A DNA stretch of 64,000 nucleotides from Desulfovibrio sp. (GTDB lineage Bacteria; Desulfobacterota; Desulfovibrionia; Desulfovibrionales; Desulfovibrionaceae). Every line of letters begins with the position of its first letter. The first letter of the stretch is position 1. Positions 17,987 through 26,268 of this stretch are shown piece after piece. The position numbers were made by a program, and so were the translations under genes. The notes beneath the pieces were generated by a model that was given only the letters and a program-made list of their open reading frames with translations, had not been told where the DNA came from and made no database searches. The stretch spans positions 1-64,000 of the forward strand of contig JALHJW010000001.1 of the NCBI GenBank assembly GCA_022839785.1, written 5' to 3'.

Positions 17987-19186
17987 GTGGAAGCGGCGGA
18001 TTTCGTCATCTGCGGCAGCGGCATCGTCGGCCTGACCCTGGCCAGGGAACTCGCGGCCAGGGGGGCCGACGCCATCCTCGTCCTGGACAAGGAGCCCGCC
18101 CCGGGACTGCACGCCTCGGGCCGCAACTCCGGCGTGCTGCACGCGGGCGTCTACTACGCGCCGGACAGCGAACGCGCCCGCACCTGCCTGGCGGGCAACC
18201 GCCTGATGAAGGCCTACTGCCGCGAACGCGGCCTGCCACTGCTCGAAAACGGCAAGGTCATCGTGACCTCCGCTCCCGCGCAACTGCCCACCCTGAACGA
18301 ACTGCACCGCCGCGCCCTGGCGAGCGGCGCGGACGTGTCCATGGTGGACGAGCGGGAACTGGCCGAGATCGAACCCCACGCCCGCACCGTGCAGCGCGCC
18401 CTGCACTCGCGCGACACCGCGGTCATCTCGCCCAAGGCCGTGCTGCAGAGCCTGCACGACGAGCTTCTCTGCAGCGGCAAGGTCCGCTTCGGCTTCGGAC
18501 GCAGGGTCACGGGCCGCAAGCCGGGGGCCGCGCGCACCCTGCTCACCTGCCAGGGACCGTTGCGCTACGGCTTCTTCGTCAACGCCGCGGGCGCGCACGC
18601 GGACAAGGTGGCCGCCTTCTTCGGCGCGGGCCGAGCCTTGCGCCTCCTGCCTTTCAAGGGGCTCTACCGGCAGCTCCGGCCGGAACGGGCGGACCTCGTG
18701 CGCGGCAGCATCTATCCCGTGCCGGACATCCGAAACCCCTTTCTCGGGGTGCATTTCACGCGCTCCGTCAGCGGCGAGACGCACATCGGCCCCACCGCCA
18801 TCCCGGCCTTTGGCCGCGAGAACTACGGCATTCTGAAAGGCTTGGATTTCGAGGCCTTCGAAATTCTCTTGAGAGATGCAGAACTTTTTCTCACAAATTC
18901 CGCCTTCCGCTCGGTGGCTCTTTCCGAGCCCCGCAAGTACCGTTTCAAGGCCTTTTTCGCCGACGCGGCGAGACTGGTGCGGGGCCTGTCGCCCGGGGAC
19001 ATCGCGCCTTGCGCCAAGGTCGGCATCCGGCCCCAGCTCGTGGACACGGCCAGCGGACGCCTGATCACGGACTTCCTCACGGAACGCGGAGAGGCGGAGT
19101 TGCATGTGCTCAACGCCATCTCCCCGGCCTTCACCTCCTCCATGGCCCTGGCGAAACGCCTGGCGGACATGACGTCGCCGTCCTGA
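17987..19186 (+). CDS. lhgO: L-2-hydroxyglutarate oxidase-like FAD enzyme
   Basis: FAD-dependent oxidoreductase of the DAO fold, 399 residues, normal for LhgO, which oxidises L-2-hydroxyglutarate to 2-oxoglutarate and passes electrons to the quinone pool. The dinucleotide-binding motif GSGIVGLTLARELAARGA is at residues about 9-26. Other family marks are ASGRNSGVLHAGVYY, SPKAVLQSL and the C-terminal SPAFTSSMALAK. The start is GTG at 17987, 2 nt after the PPC stop; an ATG start would fall inside the FAD fold. Glycerol-3-phosphate dehydrogenase-type oxidases are the alternative. Confidence 0.85.
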   Translation: MEAADFVICGSGIVGLTLARELAARGADAILVLDKEPAPGLHASGRNSGVLHAGVYYAPDSERARTCLAGNRLMKAYCRERGLPLLENGKVIVTSAPAQLPTLNELHRRALASGADVSMVDERELAEIEPHARTVQRALHSRDTAVISPKAVLQSLHDELLCSGKVRFGFGRRVTGRKPGAARTLLTCQGPLRYGFFVNAAGAHADKVAAFFGAGRALRLLPFKGLYRQLRPERADLVRGSIYPVPDIRNPFLGVHFTRSVSGETHIGPTAIPAFGRENYGILKGLDFEAFEILLRDAELFLTNSAFRSVALSEPRKYRFKAFFADAARLVRGLSPGDIAPCAKVGIRPQLVDTASGRLITDFLTERGEAELHVLNAISPAFTSSMALAKRLADMTSPS

Positions 19187-19377
19187 CAGAATCTTGTTCC
19201 TCCCCGCAACGAGCCGGACACGCCCTCGGCCTACTCACTTTTTATTTCTGGACAATATGGTGTAATTGTTGCATAAAAGTTTGTGAAAAAGCTTTTATGG
19301 TCCGGGAAGTAGCCACATCGGCGGTTCCCTGGTATGCAGCATATCCTACCCAAAGATTCATTTCGGAGGTGAGCATC

Positions 19378-19743
19378 ATGCGCATCGAGACGGACCGCCA
19401 TCCTCTGACCTTTCCGATGGCCCTTCCGCCCGCCTATTGCATCATATCGCCCACTCCCGTCATGAAACCCTGCCATGGATGCGCGGTGGACAGCCTGGTC
19501 AACCTGGGCTGCTACGGGGCGCTCTTCCTCCTGGAAGGCAACGCCTTCCGGCCGGGCGACCGCCTGATGTTCGAAGGCTTCAAGGACCTGACGCGCGGAC
19601 GGGACGAAACCGTGACCGCCGAGGTGGTGCGCTGCGACGGCCGCGCCGTTGTCGTGGCCTTCGACCAGGAGCTGCCCGACAGCCTCGAACTGCGCCCGCC
19701 CCTGCGCGTGGTCCGACTCCTTCCCGTCTGTCCGCTGGACTGA
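19378..19743 (+). CDS. Small protein, possible PilZ-like domain
   Basis: 121-residue soluble protein with a clear ribosome site (GGAGGTGA, 5 nt before the ATG). The stretch LVNLGCYGALFLLEG followed by FRPGDRLMFEGF and a strand TVTAEVVRCDGRAVVVAF has the order of a PilZ barrel, but the c-di-GMP RxxxR motif is not evident, so the assignment is weak. The 190-nt upstream gap is AT-rich (19240-19300) and probably holds the promoter. It contains TTGTTG and AAAAAGCTTTT, but no well-spaced -35/-10 pair stands out. Confidence 0.6.
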   Translation: MRIETDRHPLTFPMALPPAYCIISPTPVMKPCHGCAVDSLVNLGCYGALFLLEGNAFRPGDRLMFEGFKDLTRGRDETVTAEVVRCDGRAVVVAFDQELPDSLELRPPLRVVRLLPVCPLD

Positions 19744-19925
19744 GCGGCATCCGCAAGACGCCTCCGCGGCCGGGGAGACGCAGGTCCCCCGGCTCCCGGT
19801 TCCTGCGCCCGTCCCGCTCCCATGCCCACGGGCGGCCCGCCCGGCGTTTCCGTATCACTGCATGGCGCAACGCCCGGCATTCCGCGCGGAAAACGTCTCC
19901 AGCCCCCTGTCCGGGCCTCTGGCCG

Positions 19926-20891
19926 CTACTCCTCGCGGGGGTCGTCCGTGCGGGGTTCGCCTGTACGGGCGCGGGGGTGGGCCTTGTCGTAGGCCTGCAT
20001 GAGGTGCTGCAGGTTGAGGTGGGTGTAGCGCTGGGTGGTGGTCAGGCGGGCGTGTCCAAGCAGTTCCTGCACGGTGCGCAGGTCGGCCCCGGCCTCCAGC
20101 ATGTGCGTGGCGAAGCTGTGGCGCAGGGTGTGGGGGCTGATGCGCTGCGGCAGGCCCGAGAGCGCGGCGAGCTTCTGCACGATGCGCTGCGCCTCGCGGC
20201 GGTCCAGACGCCGTCCCCGCAGTCCGAGAAAAAGGGCCTGCTCCCGCGCCTCGGACGCCAGGGCGGCGCGTTGCCGCAGCCAGAGCGCCAGACGCTGCAT
20301 GGCCTTGCCCCCCAGGGGAGCGAGCCGCTCCTTGCCGCCCTTGCCCATGACGCGCAAAAGGCCGATGGAGGGGTCGAAATCCGTCACGTCCAGGCTCAAC
20401 GCCTCGCTGATGCGCAGCCCCGCGCCGTAGAGCAGCTCCGCCAGGGCCAGGTCGCGCAGGCCTTCCGGGTCCGGGGGAAGCTGGGTCTCCAGCAGGGCCA
20501 GGGCCTGGTCCACGTTGAGCGCCTTGGGATGCCGCCGGTCCTGCTTGGGGTTGGACATGCCGCTGAGCGGGCTTGCATCGACCGCGCCCACGCGGCGCAA
20601 AAAGGCGAAGAAACTCCGCAGGCTGGAGAGCTTGCGCGACATGGAGCTTTTTTGCGTCCCCGCGCGGTGCAGTCCGGCCAAAAAGCCGCGCACGTGGTCC
20701 TTGCCGATCTCCCCGGGCCTGTCCAGGCTGAGGTCGCGCTCGGCGAGATGGGCCGCGAACTGGGCGAGGTCGCGGCCGTAGGCGGCCAGGGTCGCGGGCG
20801 AATAGCCCTTCTCCGCGCCCAGATGGTCCAGCCAGCGCGACAGCAGCCCTGAACGGGCAGGATCAGCCGTTTTCCCGCCGGTCGATGACAT
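19926..20891 (-). CDS. xerC: Tyrosine recombinase XerC
   Basis: Site-specific recombinase that resolves chromosome dimers at dif, 321 residues. The N-terminal SAM-like domain (about 12-100) is followed by the catalytic domain with all active residues visible: Arg in YGAGLRISEAL, Lys in VMGKGGKERL, His/Arg in SPHTLRHSFATH, His in LLGHARLTTT, and the Tyr nucleophile in QRYTHLNL. The start lies inside the end of the GGDEF gene (29-nt overlap), so the two are probably translated from one mRNA. Length and motif spacing fit XerC/XerD; no phage genes are near, so it is not a phage integrase. Confidence 0.9.
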   Translation of the reverse strand: MSSTGGKTADPARSGLLSRWLDHLGAEKGYSPATLAAYGRDLAQFAAHLAERDLSLDRPGEIGKDHVRGFLAGLHRAGTQKSSMSRKLSSLRSFFAFLRRVGAVDASPLSGMSNPKQDRRHPKALNVDQALALLETQLPPDPEGLRDLALAELLYGAGLRISEALSLDVTDFDPSIGLLRVMGKGGKERLAPLGGKAMQRLALWLRQRAALASEAREQALFLGLRGRRLDRREAQRIVQKLAALSGLPQRISPHTLRHSFATHMLEAGADLRTVQELLGHARLTTTQRYTHLNLQHLMQAYDKAHPRARTGEPRTDDPREE

Positions 20892-21825
20892 AGCAGCTCT
20901 TGGGATTTTCCTTGGCCTTCTTCTTGAGCGCCCCGGCGATGGCCGAGGCCTCGCCGAAGTGCTGCAGGCGGCCGCCCTGGTTCAGGACCACGGCGATGGA
21001 CACGGCCATGAGCGGGAAGTCGCGCACCTGGCCCTGGCGGTCCGTGGAGCGGATGAACCCCTGCGCCTTGTCGTCGGCGTCGTAGAAGTGCGGCACGATG
21101 TCGTCGAAGCTCTTGATGATCCGCTGGCAGGCGTCCTCGATGATCTCCGGCGGGGTGATGAAGACGTAGTCGTCCCCGCCCACGTGGCCCACGAAGGTCC
21201 GGGCGCGGGGGAAACCGCGGATGATGTTCACGATCACCCGGGCGGTCATGAGCAGCACCTCGTCGCCTCGCGAGAAGCCGTACTTGTCGTTGAAGGACTT
21301 GAAGTAGTCCAGGTCCACGTAGGCCAGGGCGAAGTCCTCCTGGCGGTCGATAAGTTCCTGGATGCGCTGGATGATGCTGGTGTTGCCCGGCAGCTTGGTC
21401 AGCGGGTTGGCATCCAGGCTGCGCATGGCGCGCGACAGGGTGAGGCAGACGCGAGCCCTGATCTCGTCGCCGTCATAGGGCGCGAGGAGGAAATCATCGC
21501 ACTCGATGCTGCCGAAGTCCACGCCCCTGGCGAGATCGTCCGGACCGAGGCAAAGGATCACGGGCAACTGGCGGTAGACGTTCTCGCTCTTGACCAGCGA
21601 GGCCACCTCGCCGCCCGAGAGGTCGGGCAGGTGCTGGTCCACGATGAGCAGATCGGGCGGCTCGTTGAACAGGGTCTCGATGGCTGCCCGGCCGCGGCCG
21701 AAATGGACCCAGTCCATCTCGTCGCGGGACCAGAGCGACAAAAGCAGGTTGGTGAGGTCCTGATCCGCGGTGATCAGGAAGACCTTCTGCCGCCTCTGGG
21801 GAACGCATCCGCCTGCCGCGCTCAT
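20863..21825 (-). CDS. Receiver-GGDEF protein with degenerate GGDDY motif
   Basis: Response regulator of 320 residues: receiver at about 13-130 with LLIVDQHLPDLSGGE holding the phospho-Asp, then a GGDEF domain at about 140-315. The substrate loop AYVDLDYFKSFNDKYG is well conserved. The signature motif reads VGGDDY instead of GG(D/E)EF, so diguanylate cyclase activity is uncertain; it may act as a c-di-GMP or GTP sensor. The gene follows the HDOD gene by 7 nt and overlaps xerC. Confidence 0.88.
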   Translation of the reverse strand: MSAAGGCVPQRRQKVFLITADQDLTNLLLSLWSRDEMDWVHFGRGRAAIETLFNEPPDLLIVDQHLPDLSGGEVASLVKSENVYRQLPVILCLGPDDLARGVDFGSIECDDFLLAPYDGDEIRARVCLTLSRAMRSLDANPLTKLPGNTSIIQRIQELIDRQEDFALAYVDLDYFKSFNDKYGFSRGDEVLLMTARVIVNIIRGFPRARTFVGHVGGDDYVFITPPEIIEDACQRIIKSFDDIVPHFYDADDKAQGFIRSTDRQGQVRDFPLMAVSIAVVLNQGGRLQHFGEASAIAGALKKKAKENPKSCYVIDRRENG

Positions 21826-21832
21826 GGGGGAC

Positions 21833-22672
21833 TCACGCGAAATTGAGGTCGGCCACTTCGACCAGTTCCCGGCCGAGCTGGTCCAGGATTTCTTCGAGGT
21901 CCTGCGTCTTCAGCTTGAGCTGCTTGAGCGCCTCGGGGCGCAGCGCGTGGACCTGATCGTCGCCGCCCGAGCCGAACTCGAAGACGCGGATGAGGAAATC
22001 GCCGATGTGCACCACGGCCGCGATGTCCGGATAGAGCGGCGCAAGCTGCGGCTTGTGGTGGTAGGACATGCCCTCCTTGAGGTTGGGCGGCAGGTGCCAG
22101 TTGTCCGCCAGCCAGGCGTTGATGCGGTCGTGGCCGAAGCCCAGGACCGCGCGTTCGGCCTCGAAGTAGGTCAGATCCCTGCTCTTGACCGTTTCCACCA
22201 CCTGCTGCTCCAGTTCGGGCAGCTGCACGGCCATGACCACCTTGCCCAGATCGTGCAGCAGCCCGGCCACGGAGTATTCCTCCGGGTCCTTGAACCCCGC
22301 CTTGCGGGCCACGCAGTTGCAGGCCAGGGCGCAGCCCACGCTGTGCTCCCACAGCCCCTCCATGGCCTTGACCATCATGTCGAAGACCGACGTGGAGATG
22401 ATGATGCCGCGGATGACGTTGATGCCGAGCAGCACCAGGGCGTGCTGCACCGTGCCGATGCGCCCCGGAAATCCGTAGATGGGGGAGTTGACCATCTTCA
22501 GGACCTTGGCCGAGAGGACCTGGTCCGTGCCGATGACCCTGGCGATCTCGTCCATGGACGCGTCCGGGTTCTCCAGCAGCGCCGTGACCTTGTCCAGCAC
22601 CTTGGGCAGGGTCGGAAGGCTCTTGACCTCCAGGACCACATCCCTGGTCTCGCTCTTCAGATCCTCGGTCAT
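21833..22672 (-). CDS. HDOD domain signalling protein
   Basis: Cytoplasmic protein of 279 residues, one HDOD domain spanning about 15-210 (LPTLPKVLDKVTALLENPD, then VIGTDQVLSAKVLKMVNSP). HDOD domains are related to HD-GYP but lack phosphodiesterase chemistry. Here GLLHDLGKVV retains an HD pair, so nuclease-like metal binding is not excluded. The start at 22672 overlaps the stop of the preceding small gene (ATGA), giving translational coupling. Neighbours (GGDEF protein and an HD-GYP-type N-terminal domain) point to a nucleotide-signalling or motility role. Confidence 0.88.
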   Translation of the reverse strand: MTEDLKSETRDVVLEVKSLPTLPKVLDKVTALLENPDASMDEIARVIGTDQVLSAKVLKMVNSPIYGFPGRIGTVQHALVLLGINVIRGIIISTSVFDMMVKAMEGLWEHSVGCALACNCVARKAGFKDPEEYSVAGLLHDLGKVVMAVQLPELEQQVVETVKSRDLTYFEAERAVLGFGHDRINAWLADNWHLPPNLKEGMSYHHKPQLAPLYPDIAAVVHIGDFLIRVFEFGSGGDDQVHALRPEALKQLKLKTQDLEEILDQLGRELVEVADLNFA

Positions 22673-23040
22673 GCGTCCTTCCCGGCGCCCGGCTGCCCGC
22701 CGGACGCCTCGGAGGCCCGCGCCTGGGCCGCGGCCCTGATCTCGAAATAATGCCTCAGGAACTTCTTGACCCGCACCATCCACTCGTCGCCCCCCTGACG
22801 CCGGAAGAGGTGGTCCAGCCGCTTCAGGCGCTCGGCCGCCGAGGTGCCCGCGCCCATGCCCGCGAGCTGCACCGGGTTGCCCTCCACGGTGATGGTCTCG
22901 ACCTTCATGTTCTCAAGGCGAAAGAGCAGCGACTCGTTCAGTTCCGCGCCCTCGGCCACGATGACGATGCTGTTGTCCTTGAGCACGGACTTGGCCAGCT
23001 TCATGCCGGGTTTGGCCAGATTGAGGGGAATCTTCTGCAT
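22669..23040 (-). CDS. Small partner of the HDOD protein
   Basis: 123-residue protein. Its first 60 residues (LAKPGMKLAKSVLKDNS, then VAEGAELNESLLFRLENM) match the short barrel-like domain commonly found ahead of HD-GYP or HDOD domains. Here it is a separate gene whose stop overlaps the HDOD start, as if a usual two-domain protein were split. The rest is a basic helix and a flexible tail. The start at 23040 is chosen because the longer form from 23112 would overlap dprA by 34 nt; neither start has a strong ribosome site. Confidence 0.7.
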   Translation of the reverse strand: MQKIPLNLAKPGMKLAKSVLKDNSIVIVAEGAELNESLLFRLENMKVETITVEGNPVQLAGMGAGTSAAERLKRLDHLFRRQGGDEWMVRVKKFLRHYFEIRAAAQARASEASGGQPGAGKDA

Positions 23041-23078
23041 GGCGTCCGGGGGGTTGGGAAATGACGGCCAGACCGGGT

Positions 23079-24275
23079 TCACCCCGGAAGGGAATAATAC
23101 ATGCCGGGCCATTGCCGCACAAGTCCCCTGACCTCAAGCTCCAGAAGCAGCGCGCAGACGCTGCCCGGGGGACGGCCGAGGCCGCGGGTGATGGCGTCGA
23201 TGTGCAGCCGCTCCTGTCCGGCCAGCAGCTTGAGCACGCCTGCCGCCGCGTCGCCGTCTTCCCGCTGCGCCGCATCCGGCCCGGCCGGGGCGGCGGACGG
23301 TTCGCCGGAAACGGCGGCCGCCGTGGGGAGCGGCCGCGCGGGAAGAGCGCTCTGCCGGGACGGTTCGGGCAGACGCTCCAGATGATGCGCCAACTGGTAG
23401 CGCAGCGTGTGCAGCACGCACTGCGCGCCGCTCACCGGATGCGCCCCCTGGGCGATGAGTTCGTTGCAGCCGGTGAAGGTGGGATCGTCGATGCGCCCGG
23501 GCAGGGCGAAGACCTCCCTGCCCTGCTCCATGCCCAGCCGGGCGGTGATCAGGCTGCCGCTGTCCGGCGCCGCCTCCACCACCCAGACGCCCAGGGAGAG
23601 CCCGGCGATGATCCGATTGCGCACGGGAAAATTGCGCGCCTCGGGCATGGTCCCCGGCGCGTATTCCGAAACCACCAGGCCCTTGGCGCACAAGGCGCGG
23701 TAGAGGTCGGCATTGGTTTCCGGATAGACGCGGTCCAGTCCCGAGCCGAGCACGGCCACGGAAGAGCCGATCCCGGCCAGACCGCCCAGGTGGGCCTGAC
23801 GGTCGATGCCGTAGGCCATGCCCGAGACCACGGTCACTCCCGCCGCGGACAGCTCCTCGCAGACGCGGCGCGCCGTGGACAGGCCATAGCGCGAACACTG
23901 CCGCGCCCCGACCACGGCCAGGCAGGGCGCGGCGAGCAGCGCCGTCTCGCCGCGGACGTAAAGCAGCGCGGGCGGGTCGGGTATCTCGCGCAGACGTTCG
24001 GGATAGACGGGGTCGGTCAGGGCCAGGACGCGCAGCCCCGCGCTCTTGGCGGCGGCGTACTCGGCCTCGGCGGGTTCCCGCCAGACGCGCGCGGCAAAGG
24101 CCTCGGCGGCGGGAGTGCGGGCCAGCTTGCGCTCCGGCCACTGCCCGGGCCGCCGGGCCGCCTCCACCAGACTGCCGTAGGCCAGGGCCAGGGCCTTCAC
24201 CGTGCGCGGCCCGATGCCGGGCGTGTGGCGAAGGGCGAGGGCCGCGCGGTACTCGTCGTGCGTTTCGCGCGTCAT
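23079..24275 (-). CDS. dprA: DNA processing protein DprA
   Basis: Single-stranded-DNA-binding protein that loads RecA on incoming DNA during transformation; 398 residues. The N-terminal helix-hairpin-helix/SAM-like region contains LRHTPGIGPRTVKAL. The Rossmann-like core has VVGARQCSRYG, SGMAYGIDRQAH and VAVLGSGLDRVYP, then the conserved NFPVRNRIIAGLS. A winged-helix-like C-terminal domain follows (LLAGQERLHIDAITRGLG). It is downstream of the CpoB-like gene by 18 nt on the same strand. Confidence 0.95.
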   Translation of the reverse strand: MTRETHDEYRAALALRHTPGIGPRTVKALALAYGSLVEAARRPGQWPERKLARTPAAEAFAARVWREPAEAEYAAAKSAGLRVLALTDPVYPERLREIPDPPALLYVRGETALLAAPCLAVVGARQCSRYGLSTARRVCEELSAAGVTVVSGMAYGIDRQAHLGGLAGIGSSVAVLGSGLDRVYPETNADLYRALCAKGLVVSEYAPGTMPEARNFPVRNRIIAGLSLGVWVVEAAPDSGSLITARLGMEQGREVFALPGRIDDPTFTGCNELIAQGAHPVSGAQCVLHTLRYQLAHHLERLPEPSRQSALPARPLPTAAAVSGEPSAAPAGPDAAQREDGDAAAGVLKLLAGQERLHIDAITRGLGRPPGSVCALLLELEVRGLVRQWPGMYYSLPG

Positions 24276-24293
24276 GGCCGCCCGCAGCGCGGA

Positions 24294-25016
24294 CTACTGC
24301 CCCAGTTCGCGCAGCTTGGCGCGGGCCTTGGCCGCGGCCTCGGACTTGGGGTACTCGTCCAGCAGGCTCTGCAGATAGAACTTGGCGTTGGCCGGGTCCT
24401 GGAGCTTGTCGTAGGCAAAGCCGATCTTGAGCAGGGCGTCCGGTGACTTGTGGTGCGTGGGATATTTGGCCAGCACGTCCTTGAAGGTCAGGATGGCCTG
24501 GGCGTAACGCTGCTCGCCGTAGTACGTCTCGCCCAGCCAGTACATGGCGTTGGGGGCGTATTCGCCCTCGGGCCAGCGTTCCAGAAAGGTGGTCAGGGCC
24601 TCGCGGGCCGCTTCGTACTGTTCGGACATGGCCAGCTTGGCGGCCCGCTCGTAGGCCGTCTTCTCGCTTGCCGAGGCGGAAAGCGGAGCCGGAGCCATGC
24701 CTCCCGTCCCCATCCCGGCCGTGCCCGCAGACGGGGAGATGAAGGGCGACGCGCCCGCCGGGATGGCGGAAGACGGCGCGCCGTCGAACGCGAGCAGCCG
24801 CTCCTCGGCCTGGGTCAGACGCTCCTCAAGCACGGCGAGACGGGCGGCCATGTCCTTCATGTCCGCCTCCTGCTGCCGCTCGGCCTCCTTGAACTGCAGG
24901 AAGCCTTCTTCGAGATTGCGCAGACGCCACTCCTCGCTTCCGGCGCTGGCGGAGCAGCCCGTGAGCAGGACCATGGCGCAGAGTGTGGGGCCGAGCAACA
25001 GGCCGATGCGTCGCAT
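24294..25016 (-). CDS. cpoB: CpoB/YbgF-like TPR lipoprotein
   Basis: Envelope protein of 240 residues associated with the Tol-Pal system and cell division in other bacteria. It has a lipoprotein signal peptide with lipobox LLTGC (Cys about 21). A coiled coil follows at about 35-80 (EAERQQEADMKDMAARLAVL), then a Pro/Ala-rich linker, then a C-terminal TPR array (AYERAAKLAMSEQYEAAREA, APNAMYWLGETYYGEQRYA). The start at 25016 follows GGAGGA by 4 nt. No tol or pal genes lie in this window. Confidence 0.88.
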   Translation of the reverse strand: MRRIGLLLGPTLCAMVLLTGCSASAGSEEWRLRNLEEGFLQFKEAERQQEADMKDMAARLAVLEERLTQAEERLLAFDGAPSSAIPAGASPFISPSAGTAGMGTGGMAPAPLSASASEKTAYERAAKLAMSEQYEAAREALTTFLERWPEGEYAPNAMYWLGETYYGEQRYAQAILTFKDVLAKYPTHHKSPDALLKIGFAYDKLQDPANAKFYLQSLLDEYPKSEAAAKARAKLRELGQ

Positions 25017-25208
25017 GCGTTCCTCCGAAGTCCGTCTGGTCAGGCGTCCGTCCATTTCCATTCCGTACCCGCATAGGCGCAAACGCCCGGCGAATCAAGC
25101 CCCGAGCGGTCCGCCGGGCAGGGGAAGAGGCCATGCGGCCTTGCGCGGGCAGGGCTTTTCAGGCAGAACTGCCCCGGTCAACGCGAACTTCAACCCCGGA
25201 GGCCGGGA

Positions 25209-26150
25209 ATGTCCCCTGCAAGCGCCGACCTGCTTCTGGCGGCCAACACGCTTCCCATCTCCTTCAACCTGCTGCTCACCCTGGCGGCGGTCGGACTGCC
25301 CCTCGTCGGGGGCGTGAACGAACTGCTGGCCCGGTCGCACGGCCAGGTCTTCTTCAAAAAATCCGCCCAGCAGGCCTCCCGGCTCGGACTCGTGCTCCTG
25401 GGCTACACCCTGCTCGTCGGCAGCGGAGCCGGATACATGATCCTCAGCCGCTCCGGGGGCGAACTGACCGCACTCTTCGCCCTGCCCATCCTGCTGCCGC
25501 TGGGCCTCTGGCTCGGGCTCGCCGCCCTGCACGGCCTGACCTTCGCGGCCATGCGGAACGCGGGCGGCCTGCATGCCTGCATCGGCATCCTGGCGGGCCT
25601 GTGCGGCATCTTCGGCATCCACGCCGTGTCCGCCTTGACGCGCGCCGCCCTCGGCCCGCTGCACGCGGCCCCGGAGGCCGGAGCCGCGGGACTCTCCCTG
25701 GCCGCCCTGCTCGCGCCGGAATTCGCGGCCCCCCTCTGGCCGCTCTCAGTCCATTTCGCCCTGCTCGCCCCGGCGGCCGCCGGAGGTCTCGGACTGATCT
25801 GGCTCGTGCTCCGGCGCGGGCGCGACGACTGGGGGCGGGACTACTACGCCTTCGCCATGCGCCTGACCGCGCGCTGGACAGCCCTGCCGCTCCTCTGCGC
25901 CCTGGCCGTGCAGGCCTGGCTGGTGCTCGCGCTGCGCACCCTGCCGCCCGCCCTGCTGACCCGCACCGAACACGCCGCGCCTTTCGTGGCGGGACAGCTT
26001 CTGGGCCTCGTGGCCGCCTGGCTGCTGCTGCGCCTCTCCCGGAGCGACAACCCCATGCGCGACAAGGCCCAGGCCTTCGCCGCCCTGGCCTGCCTGTGGG
26101 CCATGGCCGCGGGCACCGTCTTCGCCATCTTCAAGTTCATGCTTCTCTGA
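25209..26150 (+). CDS. Polytopic membrane protein of unknown function
   Basis: I do not recognise the family. 313 residues with about eight or nine hydrophobic helices spread over the whole length and no cytoplasmic domain. Several histidines sit in or near helices (AALHGLTF, GGLHACIG, FGIHAVSAL, LSVHFALL), which would suit heme or metal binding, but no known cytochrome b pattern is convincing. The ribosome site is CGGAGG upstream of the ATG. It is a single gene ending at a strong bidirectional terminator. Confidence 0.75.
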   Translation: MSPASADLLLAANTLPISFNLLLTLAAVGLPLVGGVNELLARSHGQVFFKKSAQQASRLGLVLLGYTLLVGSGAGYMILSRSGGELTALFALPILLPLGLWLGLAALHGLTFAAMRNAGGLHACIGILAGLCGIFGIHAVSALTRAALGPLHAAPEAGAAGLSLAALLAPEFAAPLWPLSVHFALLAPAAAGGLGLIWLVLRRGRDDWGRDYYAFAMRLTARWTALPLLCALAVQAWLVLALRTLPPALLTRTEHAAPFVAGQLLGLVAAWLLLRLSRSDNPMRDKAQAFAALACLWAMAAGTVFAIFKFMLL

Positions 26151-26191
26151 CCCCCAATGGCCCTGCGTCCGTCCGCAGGACGGCGCATGCG

Positions 26192-26223
26192 AAAGAGGCG
26201 GGGACCGTCGTCCCCGCCTCTTT
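26192..26223. terminator. Bidirectional Rho-independent terminator
   Basis: Perfect 13-bp stem AAAGAGGCGGGGA / TCCCCGCCTCTTT with a 6-nt loop and T-rich flanks. It separates the rightward membrane-protein gene from the leftward chemotaxis operon ending with cheA. Confidence 0.92.
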
Positions 26224-26268
26224 TCTTTGCGCGGACGGGCTGCCCGCCGCTTCCTTCGCGTCCGCGCC

